Positions 6,193 to 12,529 are shown, counted from the first letter of the stretch. The stretch: 24,340 nt of DNA from an uncultured Clostridium sp. (GCF_934754915.1 NZ_CAKVKB010000046.1:1-24340); one strand, 5' to 3'. The notes: generated by a model from the sequence alone, not told the origin. Numbers and translations are program-made.

Positions 6193-7009
6193 CAGAAAGT
6201 GGATAGATGATTTCAAGATACAAGTTACACCAGAAGATTTAGGAATGGGGTTTATAGTAAGTTTTATAATAGATTGGGGAAATGATAAAAATATGACACA
6301 AGAAACTATTGATACCTATTTTAGAGAGTGGGGCGAATTAGAAAAGTTTTGTGCGTTGATAAATAAGGATATAGGGTATCTCAATATGAGTGATATGGAA
6401 TTATATAAATTATTATTAGAGCGTAAAGGGTATATAAAAAGAACTGTAACTAAGAAGTTTGGACAAGCTATGTTTATTGCAATACTACACATGAAGTATG
6501 AAGAGCATGGCATACTTTTATATCCAAGCAGAAAAAACAAAAAGAAAGTAAGAGAAAGAAGAAAGATAGAAATGAAACGAAAGGAGGTAGAAAAGTTAAA
6601 ACAAAAAGAAATTGAATTATTAGAGAAAATCAAAGAATATGATGAAGAAACTTATAAAGAAGGGGATAAAATAAATAAAATTTTAATTAAAATATGGCTA
6701 GATCCATCAGAATATGATTTAGTAAATGAATGGGCTAAATGTAAATGGAACATTGATAAGCTTTCAAAAAAAAGATTTTTAACTAAAAGAAATACAGAAA
6801 ATCAAGTATCAAAGGTAATAACAAAGTTAAAACCAGTTGTTTTTACAAATGAAAATAATCCTTTTATAAAAGAAAAAAATATAAAAGTAAATAAAAATAT
6901 TTGTTTTGCAGATAAGGTTATTGATGTATTTCTGAAAGAAGATATTGTATTAATATCCAAAGATGAATATGTAAAACTTTTGGAGTTAATAACACTAAAA
7001 GTGAATTAA
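6158..7009 (+). CDS. Hypothetical 283-residue protein
   Basis: The ATG lies inside the previous ORF, with AAGGAG 14 bases upstream, a little far. Residues 40-115 (TQETIDTYFREWGELEKFCALI...) resemble the helical core-binding fold of tyrosine recombinases, but no catalytic domain with R-K-H-R-H-Y follows. Residues 125-170 (KKVRERRKIEMKRKEVEKLKQ) are a very basic coiled coil. The C-terminal part is unrecognised. It could be a DNA-binding accessory protein. It directly precedes the resolvase region. No function can be assigned. Confidence 0.6.
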   Translation: MKVTSLRKNFYSRKWIDDFKIQVTPEDLGMGFIVSFIIDWGNDKNMTQETIDTYFREWGELEKFCALINKDIGYLNMSDMELYKLLLERKGYIKRTVTKKFGQAMFIAILHMKYEEHGILLYPSRKNKKKVRERRKIEMKRKEVEKLKQKEIELLEKIKEYDEETYKEGDKINKILIKIWLDPSEYDLVNEWAKCKWNIDKLSKKRFLTKRNTENQVSKVITKLKPVVFTNENNPFIKEKNIKVNKNICFADKVIDVFLKEDIVLISKDEYVKLLELITLKVN

Positions 7010-7119
7010 AAATAAAGGAATTTTACAATAATAAAAAAAGTGTATCAAAAAACGAACGTTTAACGATGCGTGGAGAATTTAAGAGAAAACACCTAATAAA
7101 TGGCTTAAAATCGTTATTA

Positions 7120-7160
7120 AATATGTATCATTATACTTAATGGGTTTGATGATACATATT
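7120..7160. promoter_or_regulatory. Inverted repeat upstream of resolvase, candidate res site/operator
   Basis: AATATGTATCAT (7120-7131) and ATGATACATATT (7149-7160) are perfect 12-bp arms separated by 17 bases. A TATAAT (7160-7165) starts at the edge of the right arm. The TGTATCA core recurs at 7041-7047 and 8081-8087. Serine resolvases bind inverted 12-bp half sites next to their own gene and often repress it. Confidence 0.6.
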
Positions 7161-7200
7161 ATAATTAACTCATAAGAATTGATAGAGTGAGGAGTTAAAA

Positions 7201-7806
7201 ATGATAGTAAGTTATTTAAGAGTAAGTACATTAAATCAAGAAGTGGGTAGACAAGAATATCAATTAGATAAATTAAATATAAAGTTTGATAAGGAATATA
7301 TAGATAAATGTACTGGAAAAAATAAAGAAAGACCACAATTAATTAAAATGATGAATGAATTAAAAGAAGGAGATATTCTTTATTGTGAAAGTATCAGCAG
7401 ATTAGGAAGAAACCTAAAGGACTTAATTGAGATAGTAGAGCAATTAATTAATAAAGGCGTTAGAGTTATTTTAGTAAAAGAGGGTATCGACACTAGCACA
7501 ACAACCTATAAGTTATTAATAGGTATATTTGGAGCAATAGCAGAAATGGAAAGAGAAACTATCCAAGAAAGAACATTACAGAGTATAGAAAGATTAAAAG
7601 AGATAAAATCAAATACTGGTGAAGTTGCTACCAAGAGTGGTAAATGGTTTGGTAGAGAAGAAAAGAAAGTTAGTGATTTACCGAAAGACTTTAAAAAATA
7701 TTATGACAAAATGTTAAATAAAGAAATAACAAAAGTAGAAATGGCTAAGTTATTAGGTGTTGGTAGAGCAACTCTTTACAGATGGATTAAATTATATGAG
7801 GAATAA
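7201..7806 (+). CDS. Serine recombinase, resolvase/invertase family
   Basis: A 201 aa protein, a typical length for small serine recombinases of the Tn3 resolvase/DNA invertase class. The nucleophile Ser9 lies in SYLRVSTLNQE; CESISRLGRNLKDLIEIVEQL (about residues 63-83) carries the conserved SRLGR arginines; IGIFGAIAEMERETIQERT (about 108-126) is the E helix. A C-terminal helix-turn-helix (KVEMAKLLGVGRATLYRWIK) binds the site. Ribosome binding site GAGGAG. On a plasmid-like element it would resolve multimers, or invert or excise DNA between res sites. In a window with two homologous units, a multimer-resolving role is plausible. Confidence 0.93.
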   Translation: MIVSYLRVSTLNQEVGRQEYQLDKLNIKFDKEYIDKCTGKNKERPQLIKMMNELKEGDILYCESISRLGRNLKDLIEIVEQLINKGVRVILVKEGIDTSTTTYKLLIGIFGAIAEMERETIQERTLQSIERLKEIKSNTGEVATKSGKWFGREEKKVSDLPKDFKKYYDKMLNKEITKVEMAKLLGVGRATLYRWIKLYEE

Positions 7807-7810
7807 TAAA

Positions 7811-7849
7811 TATATTGCAACGGTGATTTTTAATCAGCGTTGCAATATA
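7811..7849. other. Perfect 12-bp hairpin just after the resolvase gene
   Basis: TATATTGCAACG (7811-7822) pairs with CGTTGCAATATA (7838-7849), with an inner GAT/ATC pairing. It has no T-run on either side, so it does not look like a simple terminator. It may protect the mRNA end or be a recombinase site. Confidence 0.7.
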
Positions 7850-7900
7850 AAAAATCTCCACATGTGGGGAAAGCGCCAATTTGACGGTATCAATATAACT

Positions 7901-7937
7901 AAAAGAGGACGGCAAAATATTTTGCTGCCCTCTTTTT
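7901..7937 (+). terminator. Strong intrinsic terminator downstream of resolvase
   Basis: AGAGGACGGCAAAA (7904-7917) pairs with TTTTGCTGCCCTCT (7920-7933) with one mismatch, followed by TTTT. It ends the resolvase transcript and isolates the structured region that follows. Confidence 0.88.
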
Positions 7938-8440
7938 ATATTAAATGTTTTAGGTGTTGGAAATACCAACAACGGAAATTTAACTATTAACTCTAAAATC
8001 GGTATTGACGATTTTAAAAGTAGGAAATTACGACCTTTGAATTTCATAAATATAAGCTGACCCGGTGAATTACAGGGTCATGTATCAAGATAATACATCA
8101 TATATTTTAAAATTTAAGTTGTGGTCAATTAAATTGACCTCGGATTTTTCTGAAATAGTTTTTTAAAGGCATTCTAAAGAGTGTATTATGCATTTTAAAA
8201 TATTTTTTTATATTTTGAAAATTTATTATGAAGGTGGTGAAATTTTTCCCGATAAGTTGGGAAAGAGTATTTATAAAATTCGGAAATGAAATCTCGATAC
8301 TAGGTTTAAATTATGAGTTAAAGGCTTAAATAAATCTAAGCTATAAGTATATAGTGAATATAAAAATATTTAAAAGTGGGTCGGTTTGCTCGACCGACTC
8401 ATCTGAAGATGCGTCGTCCGACGTCGCCCCCCTAGAAAAA
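7938..8440 (+). ncRNA. Candidate large structured RNA (strand inferred)
   Basis: No plausible gene lies here, but there is a chain of short perfect hairpins: TGTTGG/CCAACA (7955-7971), TAAAATCG/CGATTTTA (7994-8016), TGACCC/GGGTCA (8058-8080), GGTCAATT/AATTGACC (8123-8139), TTTCCC/GGGAAA (8245-8264), GGGTCGGT/ACCGACTC (8378-8400, one wobble) and CGTCG/CGACG (8412-8423). GC content in the stems, and above all at 8376-8432, is far above the surroundings. This is the look of a large ornate RNA. ROOL and GOLLD RNAs are of similar size and occur on Firmicutes phages and plasmids, so they are the first to test, but I cannot match either by eye. Direction is assumed from neighbouring genes. Confidence 0.5.
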
Positions 8441-8916
8441 GAAAATATATATTATAAATATTTTATACAAACTAAACGGATATATCTGTTTAGTATTATA
8501 TTAACCTATCCTATTCTTACCTAATCTATCCTTACCTAACCTGTGTATCCAAATTGTATACATATGGTATACCAAACTATGGACTAATTATTATATTTGG
8601 AACGTAGCATTTTAATCGGTGCAAACTTGCACTCAGCAAAGCAAAAAAAATAAGTCCTTCAAAAAGACTTGTTTTAGCTGGGGGAACGATTTGTTCACTC
8701 AGATGTAATTTACAGTTAGAAAAAATAATAGAAGAATTTAAAAGTGGGTGAACATAAATCACTCACTTTAATATAGAAATAGATGAGTGAATGTAAAAGT
8801 AGGACTATCCCAATTTGAATAGTGATAAACTAGCTTATAGGATATTTTTATAAAGATATAAAAATAAATTACCCAAGAGAAATATTTCACTGGGAAGCAT
8901 TGGAGGAAAAAGAAGA
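8441..8916. other. Non-coding stretch with palindromes and pyrimidine repeats
   Basis: There is no supportable gene. It contains a 24-bp palindrome with one wobble (8471-8494, ACTAAACGGATA / TATCTGTTTAGT); a C/T-rich array with a 15-base period (8505-8543, CCTATCCTATTCTTA / CCTAATCTATCCTTA / CCTAACC); two GTATAC palindromes around CATATG (8556-8572); GTGCAA/TTGCAC (8619-8632) within a GGTGCAAAC motif also found at 13323; and AAAGTGGGTGA/TCACTCACTTT (8741-8769). Such clustering is typical of a replication origin or of further structured RNA. It lies about 0.6-1 kb before the primase gene. Confidence 0.5.
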
Positions 8917-9180
8917 ATGAAAGAGAATTTAAGAAAAGATTATATAGCTTATGATGGAACATTAAAGGATATTAAAAAGTATTATGCAGAAAAGATACAA
9001 GCTAGTGAAAAAGTAAGAATTGATATAAATAAGTCGAGTGATCCATTTGAAATGTTAGATTTAAGCCTACTATGTATTTACTTTTTAACTGGAGATAAAT
9101 TATTTTACGAGCAGAATAGACAGAAATTAATAAACATTATTGCCAGTTATGATGGAAAAAGATTTAATTTTGAAAATTAA
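8917..9180 (+). CDS. Conserved 87-residue protein next to rep (unit A copy)
   Basis: An 87 aa protein with GGAGG upstream. It is homologous to the 85 aa protein at 21970-22227: both share ASEKVRxDINK, DPxxMLDLSLLCIYFLTGDK and xFYxQNRxKxI. In both units it is the last gene before the structured leader of the primase gene. It is a small, mostly helical, probably soluble protein. The conserved place suggests a role in replication control or copy number, but the family is not recognised and no motif indicates a reaction. Confidence 0.75.
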   Translation: MKENLRKDYIAYDGTLKDIKKYYAEKIQASEKVRIDINKSSDPFEMLDLSLLCIYFLTGDKLFYEQNRQKLINIIASYDGKRFNFEN

Positions 9181-9210
9181 AATTATTGAAAATATAAGTA
9201 TTAAAAAGTG

Positions 9211-9237
9211 GAATATTTGGAAATGTGATGGTATAAT
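9211..9237 (+). promoter_or_regulatory. Promoter of the rep leader (unit A)
   Basis: TGGTATAAT (9229-9237) is an extended -10; a weak -35 (TGGAAT) lies about 17 bases upstream. The surrounding TGGAATATTTGGAA is conserved in unit B before TATAAT 22479-22484, while nearby DNA has diverged. Confidence 0.55.
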
Positions 9238-9239
9238 AA

Positions 9240-9446
9240 ATTTAAACAATAAAAAAAGACCTCGCACTTTTAAATATACTGCAAATATATTTAAAAGTTA
9301 CTTAATAGGTAACCGTACTACCTAAAAAGCATTGAAGCCTTTTAACTAAGGACAGTATAGCATTTAGTTAAAGAATTTTCAAGCCTTTTAGGATAATAAT
9401 ACCTAGAAGGCTTTTTTGTTGAACTAAATGAAGAGAGGTTATATAA
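9240..9446 (+). promoter_or_regulatory. Structured 5' leader of primase gene (unit A)
   Basis: The leader contains hairpin 1, ACTTTTAAATATA/TATATTTAAAAGT (9266-9298, 13 pairs); hairpin 2, TAGGTA/TACCTA with loop ACCGTAC (9306-9324); hairpin 3, TTTAACTAA/TTAGTTAAA (9341-9372); and a terminator (9381-9417) directly before the ribosome binding site. Hairpins 1 and 2 and the terminator are kept in unit B at 22490-22696; hairpin 1's end pair changes from A-T to G-C, a compensatory change. An upstream AAGCCTT (about 9335-9341) repeats the 5' arm of the terminator and could compete for AAGGCTT. This looks like transcription attenuation controlling initiator synthesis. Confidence 0.65.
9381..9417 (+). 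terminator. Leader terminator/attenuator of primase gene (unit A)
   Basis: AAGCCTTTTAGG (9381-9392) pairs with CCTAGAAGGCTT (9402-9413) followed by T. It ends 30 bases before the primase ATG, so transcription must read through it for rep expression. Confidence 0.8.
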
Positions 9447-10670
9447 ATGGGAATATTAAAATTAGAATATGATTTAGGATTTACACATATAGTACAAGCT
9501 TCAAAGGGAACAATGAAAAGACTTGAAGCAATTAGTCCAATAGAAATAAATTCAGAAGAATATAAAAATAAAAAAGATATATATTACACGCCTAATACGT
9601 TCAATTCTCCAATAAGAAGAGAAAGAGAATATTTATGGCAATTACATAGATTTTATATTGATATAGACCATAAAACAGGTACTGAACCAATAGACCAATT
9701 TGAAGTAGTTGGAGCAGTAGAGCAGTTAGTTGAAGAAAAGAAAATTCCACAACCAACAGAATATATAAATAGTGGTAGAGGAATACATATATATTGGGAT
9801 ATTAATAACTGTCATATAATGCTTTTAGACCTTTGGGAAAAGATAGAGAATTATTTATTTAACATAATAAAAGAATTGGAAAGAAGTATAAAAAATATAT
9901 CAGTAGATAGTAGAGTAAAAGACCCTACAAGACTTTTAAGGTTACCAGGAAGTATAAACAGTAAAAGTAATAGCAAATGTTATAGTATGCTTAAAAACAA
10001 TGGCAATATATATAATATATTTGATTTAAAAAAGGCTTATATTAAGGTGAATAAGCAATATAAAAATAATAAAAGTAAAATTACTTATTTACCTACAAAA
10101 AACTTATATACGTTAAATATGAGCCGTATAGAAGATTTTAAGCATATAGTGAGTTTAAGAAATGGAGATATTAAAGGGTACAGAAATACTTTAATTATGC
10201 TTTATAGTTATCATTATAGGCTTGTAAATGAGGTTACAGTTGAAGAGTTAATTAAAGTTACTAAGGAGTTTAATAAAAGCTTTAAAGAGCCATATAAAGC
10301 AAAAGAATTAATATCAGTATGCAGAAGTGTAAATAGAACAGTAAAACACTTTCAAGAGGATAATAACAAAGGATATAAATTCACTAATAAATATATAATT
10401 AATGCTTTAGATTTAGAAGAGCAGGAGCAAAGAAAACTATTAACTATTATATCTACTTGTGAGAAATATAGAAGAAAGAATGAAAAAAGAACGCCAAGAA
10501 ATAAAGAGGGATTAACACCAAAACAAGCAAAGATACAGGAATTAAAGAGGAATATAGCTGATTTAAAGAGAGAAAATTTTACTAATACAATAATAGCAAA
10601 ACAATTAAATATACCAATAAAAACGTTAGAAAGGCATATAACTAACATGAGGAAAGAGGGGCTTTTATAG
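9447..10670 (+). CDS. Archaeo-eukaryotic-type primase / plasmid replication initiator (unit A)
   Basis: A 407 aa protein. The AEP-type primase core is visible: RFYIDIDHKTG with the metal-binding Asp72/Asp74, SGRGIHIYWD (109-118) with the conserved His, and DSRVKDPTRLLRLPGSIN (154-171). There is no helicase domain. The C-terminal 50 residues (TNTIIAKQLNIPIKTLERHI) form a helix-turn-helix that could bind the origin. Such proteins start replication of plasmids and satellites by making primers. The ATG is chosen because AGAGAGG precedes it and the leader terminator ends just upstream. From base 9621 onward the DNA is identical to unit B; before that the two differ at about ten positions. Confidence 0.85.
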   Translation: MGILKLEYDLGFTHIVQASKGTMKRLEAISPIEINSEEYKNKKDIYYTPNTFNSPIRREREYLWQLHRFYIDIDHKTGTEPIDQFEVVGAVEQLVEEKKIPQPTEYINSGRGIHIYWDINNCHIMLLDLWEKIENYLFNIIKELERSIKNISVDSRVKDPTRLLRLPGSINSKSNSKCYSMLKNNGNIYNIFDLKKAYIKVNKQYKNNKSKITYLPTKNLYTLNMSRIEDFKHIVSLRNGDIKGYRNTLIMLYSYHYRLVNEVTVEELIKVTKEFNKSFKEPYKAKELISVCRSVNRTVKHFQEDNNKGYKFTNKYIINALDLEEQEQRKLLTIISTCEKYRRKNEKRTPRNKEGLTPKQAKIQELKRNIADLKRENFTNTIIAKQLNIPIKTLERHITNMRKEGLL

Positions 10671-11090
10671 ATACCCTCAAAAAATGGTCTTTAATAAAGT
10701 GTGTATAGTGCTATTTGCATCTATTATTAGAATACTATATTTAAATAGATATTAAGTACCGGGGTTTAATATTGAGTGATTAGGATATGAGGGTTTTCCC
10801 TTGTATCTTTTTTTATTTAAATTTTTACTGTATTATTTTTAATAAGTGAACAATATCATTTATTATAAATGAACAAATTTAGGGGGGATTATGAGTACAG
10901 AATATTATTTAAGAGAAAGTAATGATAAAACATTAAAACAATTCTTTAATAGATTTTATTGCATACCTAAAGATATTAATTTAACTAAGGAGCAAAAAGA
11001 ATTTTTAGAGAGCGTTAATCATACACCAGTAAGTGAAAATGTATTAAACGGAAAAGATGGTTATATAGTATTTAGAAAAGGTAAAAAATT
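9621..11090. repeat. Exact long repeat, copy A
   Basis: This segment matches 22871-24340 with a constant offset of 13,250 and no difference that I could find by reading. It includes most of the primase gene, the intergenic terminator and two thirds of the 104 aa gene. The match stops only because the window ends. Divergence begins abruptly upstream of 9621. Confidence 0.85.
10784..10814 (+). terminator. Terminator/attenuator between primase and 104 aa gene (unit A)
   Basis: GATATGAGGG (10784-10793) pairs with CCCTTGTATC (10798-10807) through ten pairs, two of them wobble, followed by seven T. ACCCTCA at 10673-10679, right after the primase stop, is complementary to TGAGGGT (10788-10794) inside the hairpin and could form a competing structure. 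Confidence 0.85.
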
Positions 11091-11205
11091 AAGTGCTGAA
11101 CAAGTAGAGCAGATTAAAAATGATACTGGAAGCTATAGAGCAAAGGCAAAGAAATATAAAGTATCCCTTGGTACAATAAGTAAGATTATGAATGATAAAT
11201 ATTAA
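10891..11205 (+). CDS. 104-residue helix-turn-helix protein (unit A copy)
   Basis: Ribosome binding site AGGGGGG directly before ATG. The C-terminal third (LSAEQVEQIKNDTGSYRAKAKKY-KVSLGTISKI) is a typical helix-turn-helix; the first 60 residues are unrecognised. The gene follows the primase in both units, behind a terminator that may be regulated. Directly after its stop come three 11-bp repeats (11207-11239), a likely binding site for this or the next protein. It is probably a copy-number or replication regulator, by context only. Confidence 0.7.
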   Translation: MSTEYYLRESNDKTLKQFFNRFYCIPKDINLTKEQKEFLESVNHTPVSENVLNGKDGYIVFRKGKKLSAEQVEQIKNDTGSYRAKAKKYKVSLGTISKIMNDKY

Positions 11206-11206
11206 A

Positions 11207-11239
11207 GTAACGTTGCAGTAACGTTACAGTAACGCAATA
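11207..11239. repeat. Three 11-bp iteron-like repeats
   Basis: GTAACGTTGCA, GTAACGTTACA and GTAACGCAATA start at 11207, 11218 and 11229, one helical turn apart. They begin a few bases after the stop of the 104 aa gene. The phasing suggests cooperative binding of one protein on one DNA face. Confidence 0.7.
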
Positions 11240-11327
11240 GAAGAAGAAAGAGAATAAGAAAGAGAAAAATAATTAATATAACTCGGAAAGATTTCCGTCA
11301 TTACATAAAATAAGAATATATTATCAA

Positions 11328-11376
11328 GGTAATATTTGGTAATATAATATATTATAATAGTTTATTTTTGTAATAT
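11328..11376. repeat. Upstream GTAATAT array at the partition-like gene
   Basis: GGTAATATTT (11328-11337) and GGTAATATAA (11338-11347) are tandem 10-bp repeats; a perfect 12-bp palindrome ATAATATATTAT follows (11344-11355), and GTAATAT returns at 11370. They lie in the promoter/leader region of the gene at 11398, so they probably serve for autoregulation as well. Confidence 0.65.
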
Positions 11377-11397
11377 ATGTATTTTAGGGGGTTACAG

Positions 11398-12045
11398 ATG
11401 AATAGAGAGGAATTTAACCAATTGGATATAAAAGGTCAAGTTGATTATTTCAATGAGGAATTAAAGCAGGAGAATAATAATTTTAATGCTATATGTAAGA
11501 GCCTAGGAATATCAAAAAATACTATATTAAATAGATTTAAGGTTAATGGGTTTGAGCCATTAAGAGCAGGACAAAGGATAATAGGATTTTCCCATCACGT
11601 TGGGAAAGAAGAAAATAAGAAAACTTTAGAGTCGGATAACATGACTTTAACCGCTCAAAATTGTTCAGTTGAAATAAAAAATTTAACTGCCGAAAATTCG
11701 GCTGTCAAAAATCCAATTTTGGATAGCGAAAAGTTGATGGTGAAAAATAAAAGTAAGGCGAGTGATCCAAAAGATATAAATTTAATTTTAAAGAGAATTG
11801 AGTTGCTGGAGAAGAAAGTTGAAGAGTATAACACAAAATTATGTTGTACTAAAGAATATCTAAACGGAGACCTCCGTTCAGATAAAAATTTTATAAATAG
11901 TTATGAGAATACCACAACTAAAACGTTCAAAATTGATGTAGAAGTATATCAAGAACTAGAAAATTTATTTGATAAATACAAGATGTATAAAAGGCAGGAT
12001 ATAGTTAGTAGCTTATTAAAATATGCCTTAGATAATATTGAGTAA
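11398..12045 (+). CDS. Stand-alone partition-like DNA-binding protein (HTH, coiled coil, RHH)
   Basis: A 215 aa protein. ATG 11398 is chosen over the upstream ATG 11377 because AGGGGG (11386-11391) is correctly spaced only for it. Residues 27-50 (NFNAICKSLGISKNTILNRF) are a helix-turn-helix; 60-125 look unstructured and rich in N, S and K; 126-146 (INLILKRIELLEKKVEEY) a coiled coil; 174-213 (KTFKIDVEVYQELENLFDKY...) a ribbon-helix-helix-like end. HTH plus coiled coil without an ATPase partner recalls the single-protein Par system of staphylococcal plasmid pSK1. Tandem 10-bp GTAATAT repeats on both sides of the gene would be the centromere or operator. The role is inferred from architecture and repeats. 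Confidence 0.65.
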   Translation: MNREEFNQLDIKGQVDYFNEELKQENNNFNAICKSLGISKNTILNRFKVNGFEPLRAGQRIIGFSHHVGKEENKKTLESDNMTLTAQNCSVEIKNLTAENSAVKNPILDSEKLMVKNKSKASDPKDINLILKRIELLEKKVEEYNTKLCCTKEYLNGDLRSDKNFINSYENTTTKTFKIDVEVYQELENLFDKYKMYKRQDIVSSLLKYALDNIE

Positions 12046-12122
12046 TATTTTATAATATTTAGTAATATAGTAAAATAGCCATATTATAAAAGTTTATTAC
12101 TGTTGTAATATTAAGTAATATT
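12041..12122. repeat. Downstream GTAATAT array
   Basis: AGTAATATTT, TATAATATTT and AGTAATATAG are three tandem 10-bp units (12041-12070); TTGTAATATT and AAGTAATATT (12103-12122) are two more, with an opposed ATTAC at 12096-12100. A further GTAATAT occurs at 12267. The first unit overlaps the stop of the partition-like gene. Confidence 0.7.
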
Positions 12123-12285
12123 TAGACAACAAGTTGGCGAAATGGTGATTTATATTCACCGTTATTAACCACCGAAAAATTCCGTTAGTTAATATCAAAC
12201 TGCGCGTTTTATCTAATAAAAATGCGTAAAAAATCAATATTATAAAAATAATATTTTGTAAGTCTAGTAATATCAAGGCTTTAAT

Positions 12286-12324
12286 AAAAAACTGCGTGAT
12301 TTAAATATTCTGCGCAGTTTTTTT
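12286..12324 (+). terminator. Intrinsic terminator (first of a twin pair)
   Basis: AAAACTGCG pairs with CGCAGTTTT (12313-12321), with a T tail. The same 3' arm (TTCTGCGCAGTTTTTTT) closes the YcxB-like gene at 13216-13248. The gap 12046-12415 otherwise contains the GTAATAT repeats and small inverted repeats (TTATCAA/TTGATAA; AACTTTA/TAAAGTT) but no supportable gene. Confidence 0.85.
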
Positions 12325-12415
12325 CATTTCTATTTTTTTAAATTTACGGTTTTAAGCCATTATTATCAATTTGATAACACAACTTTACAGTAAAGTTTTT
12401 GCTTAGATCTCTATA

Positions 12416-12529
12416 TCATTTAGATGTTACTTTATTCAAATAATAAAATAAATAAATCCAAGCTATAATAATAAAAAGCATTATTAAGAATATTATTATT
12501 TTTATTAACAAAGTTAAAAATTTTTGCAT
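12416..12529 (-). CDS. 37-residue single-span membrane peptide, toxin-like
   Basis: On the minus strand AAGGAG lies eight bases before an ATG that opens a 37 aa frame: MQKFLTLLIKIIIFLIMLFI then IAWIYLFYYLNKVTSK. Residues 4-31 are almost purely hydrophobic, a single membrane helix, with a short polar end. The perfect ribosome binding site and the composition resemble small membrane toxins of type I systems or small phage membrane proteins. It is transcribed away from the YcxB-like gene; a TTGATA/CATAAT pair (minus strand, in the inverted repeat 12579-12617) may be its promoter. No antisense RNA has been shown. Confidence 0.55.
   Translation of the reverse strand: MQKFLTLLIKIIIFLIMLFIIIAWIYLFYYLNKVTSK

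Noticed and set aside
7757..8047. ORFs on both strands (77 aa plus, 86 aa minus) after the resolvase
   Set aside because: They run through the perfect hairpins and the strong terminator at 7901-7937; the plus ORF overlaps the resolvase end, and both read as symmetrical translations of inverted repeats.
8577..8962. Two minus-strand ORFs of 61 and 64 aa
   Set aside because: No ribosome binding sites, no family pattern, and they cross hairpins that better explain the region; one overlaps the conserved 8917 gene.
9140..9325. Plus-strand 61 aa ORF across the rep leader
   Set aside because: It crosses the promoter and hairpins 1-2, is not kept in unit B, and has no ribosome binding site.
10352..10648. 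98 aa minus-strand ORF inside primase (also 23602-23898)
   Set aside because: Present twice only because the primase gene is duplicated; no ribosome binding site and typical antisense composition.
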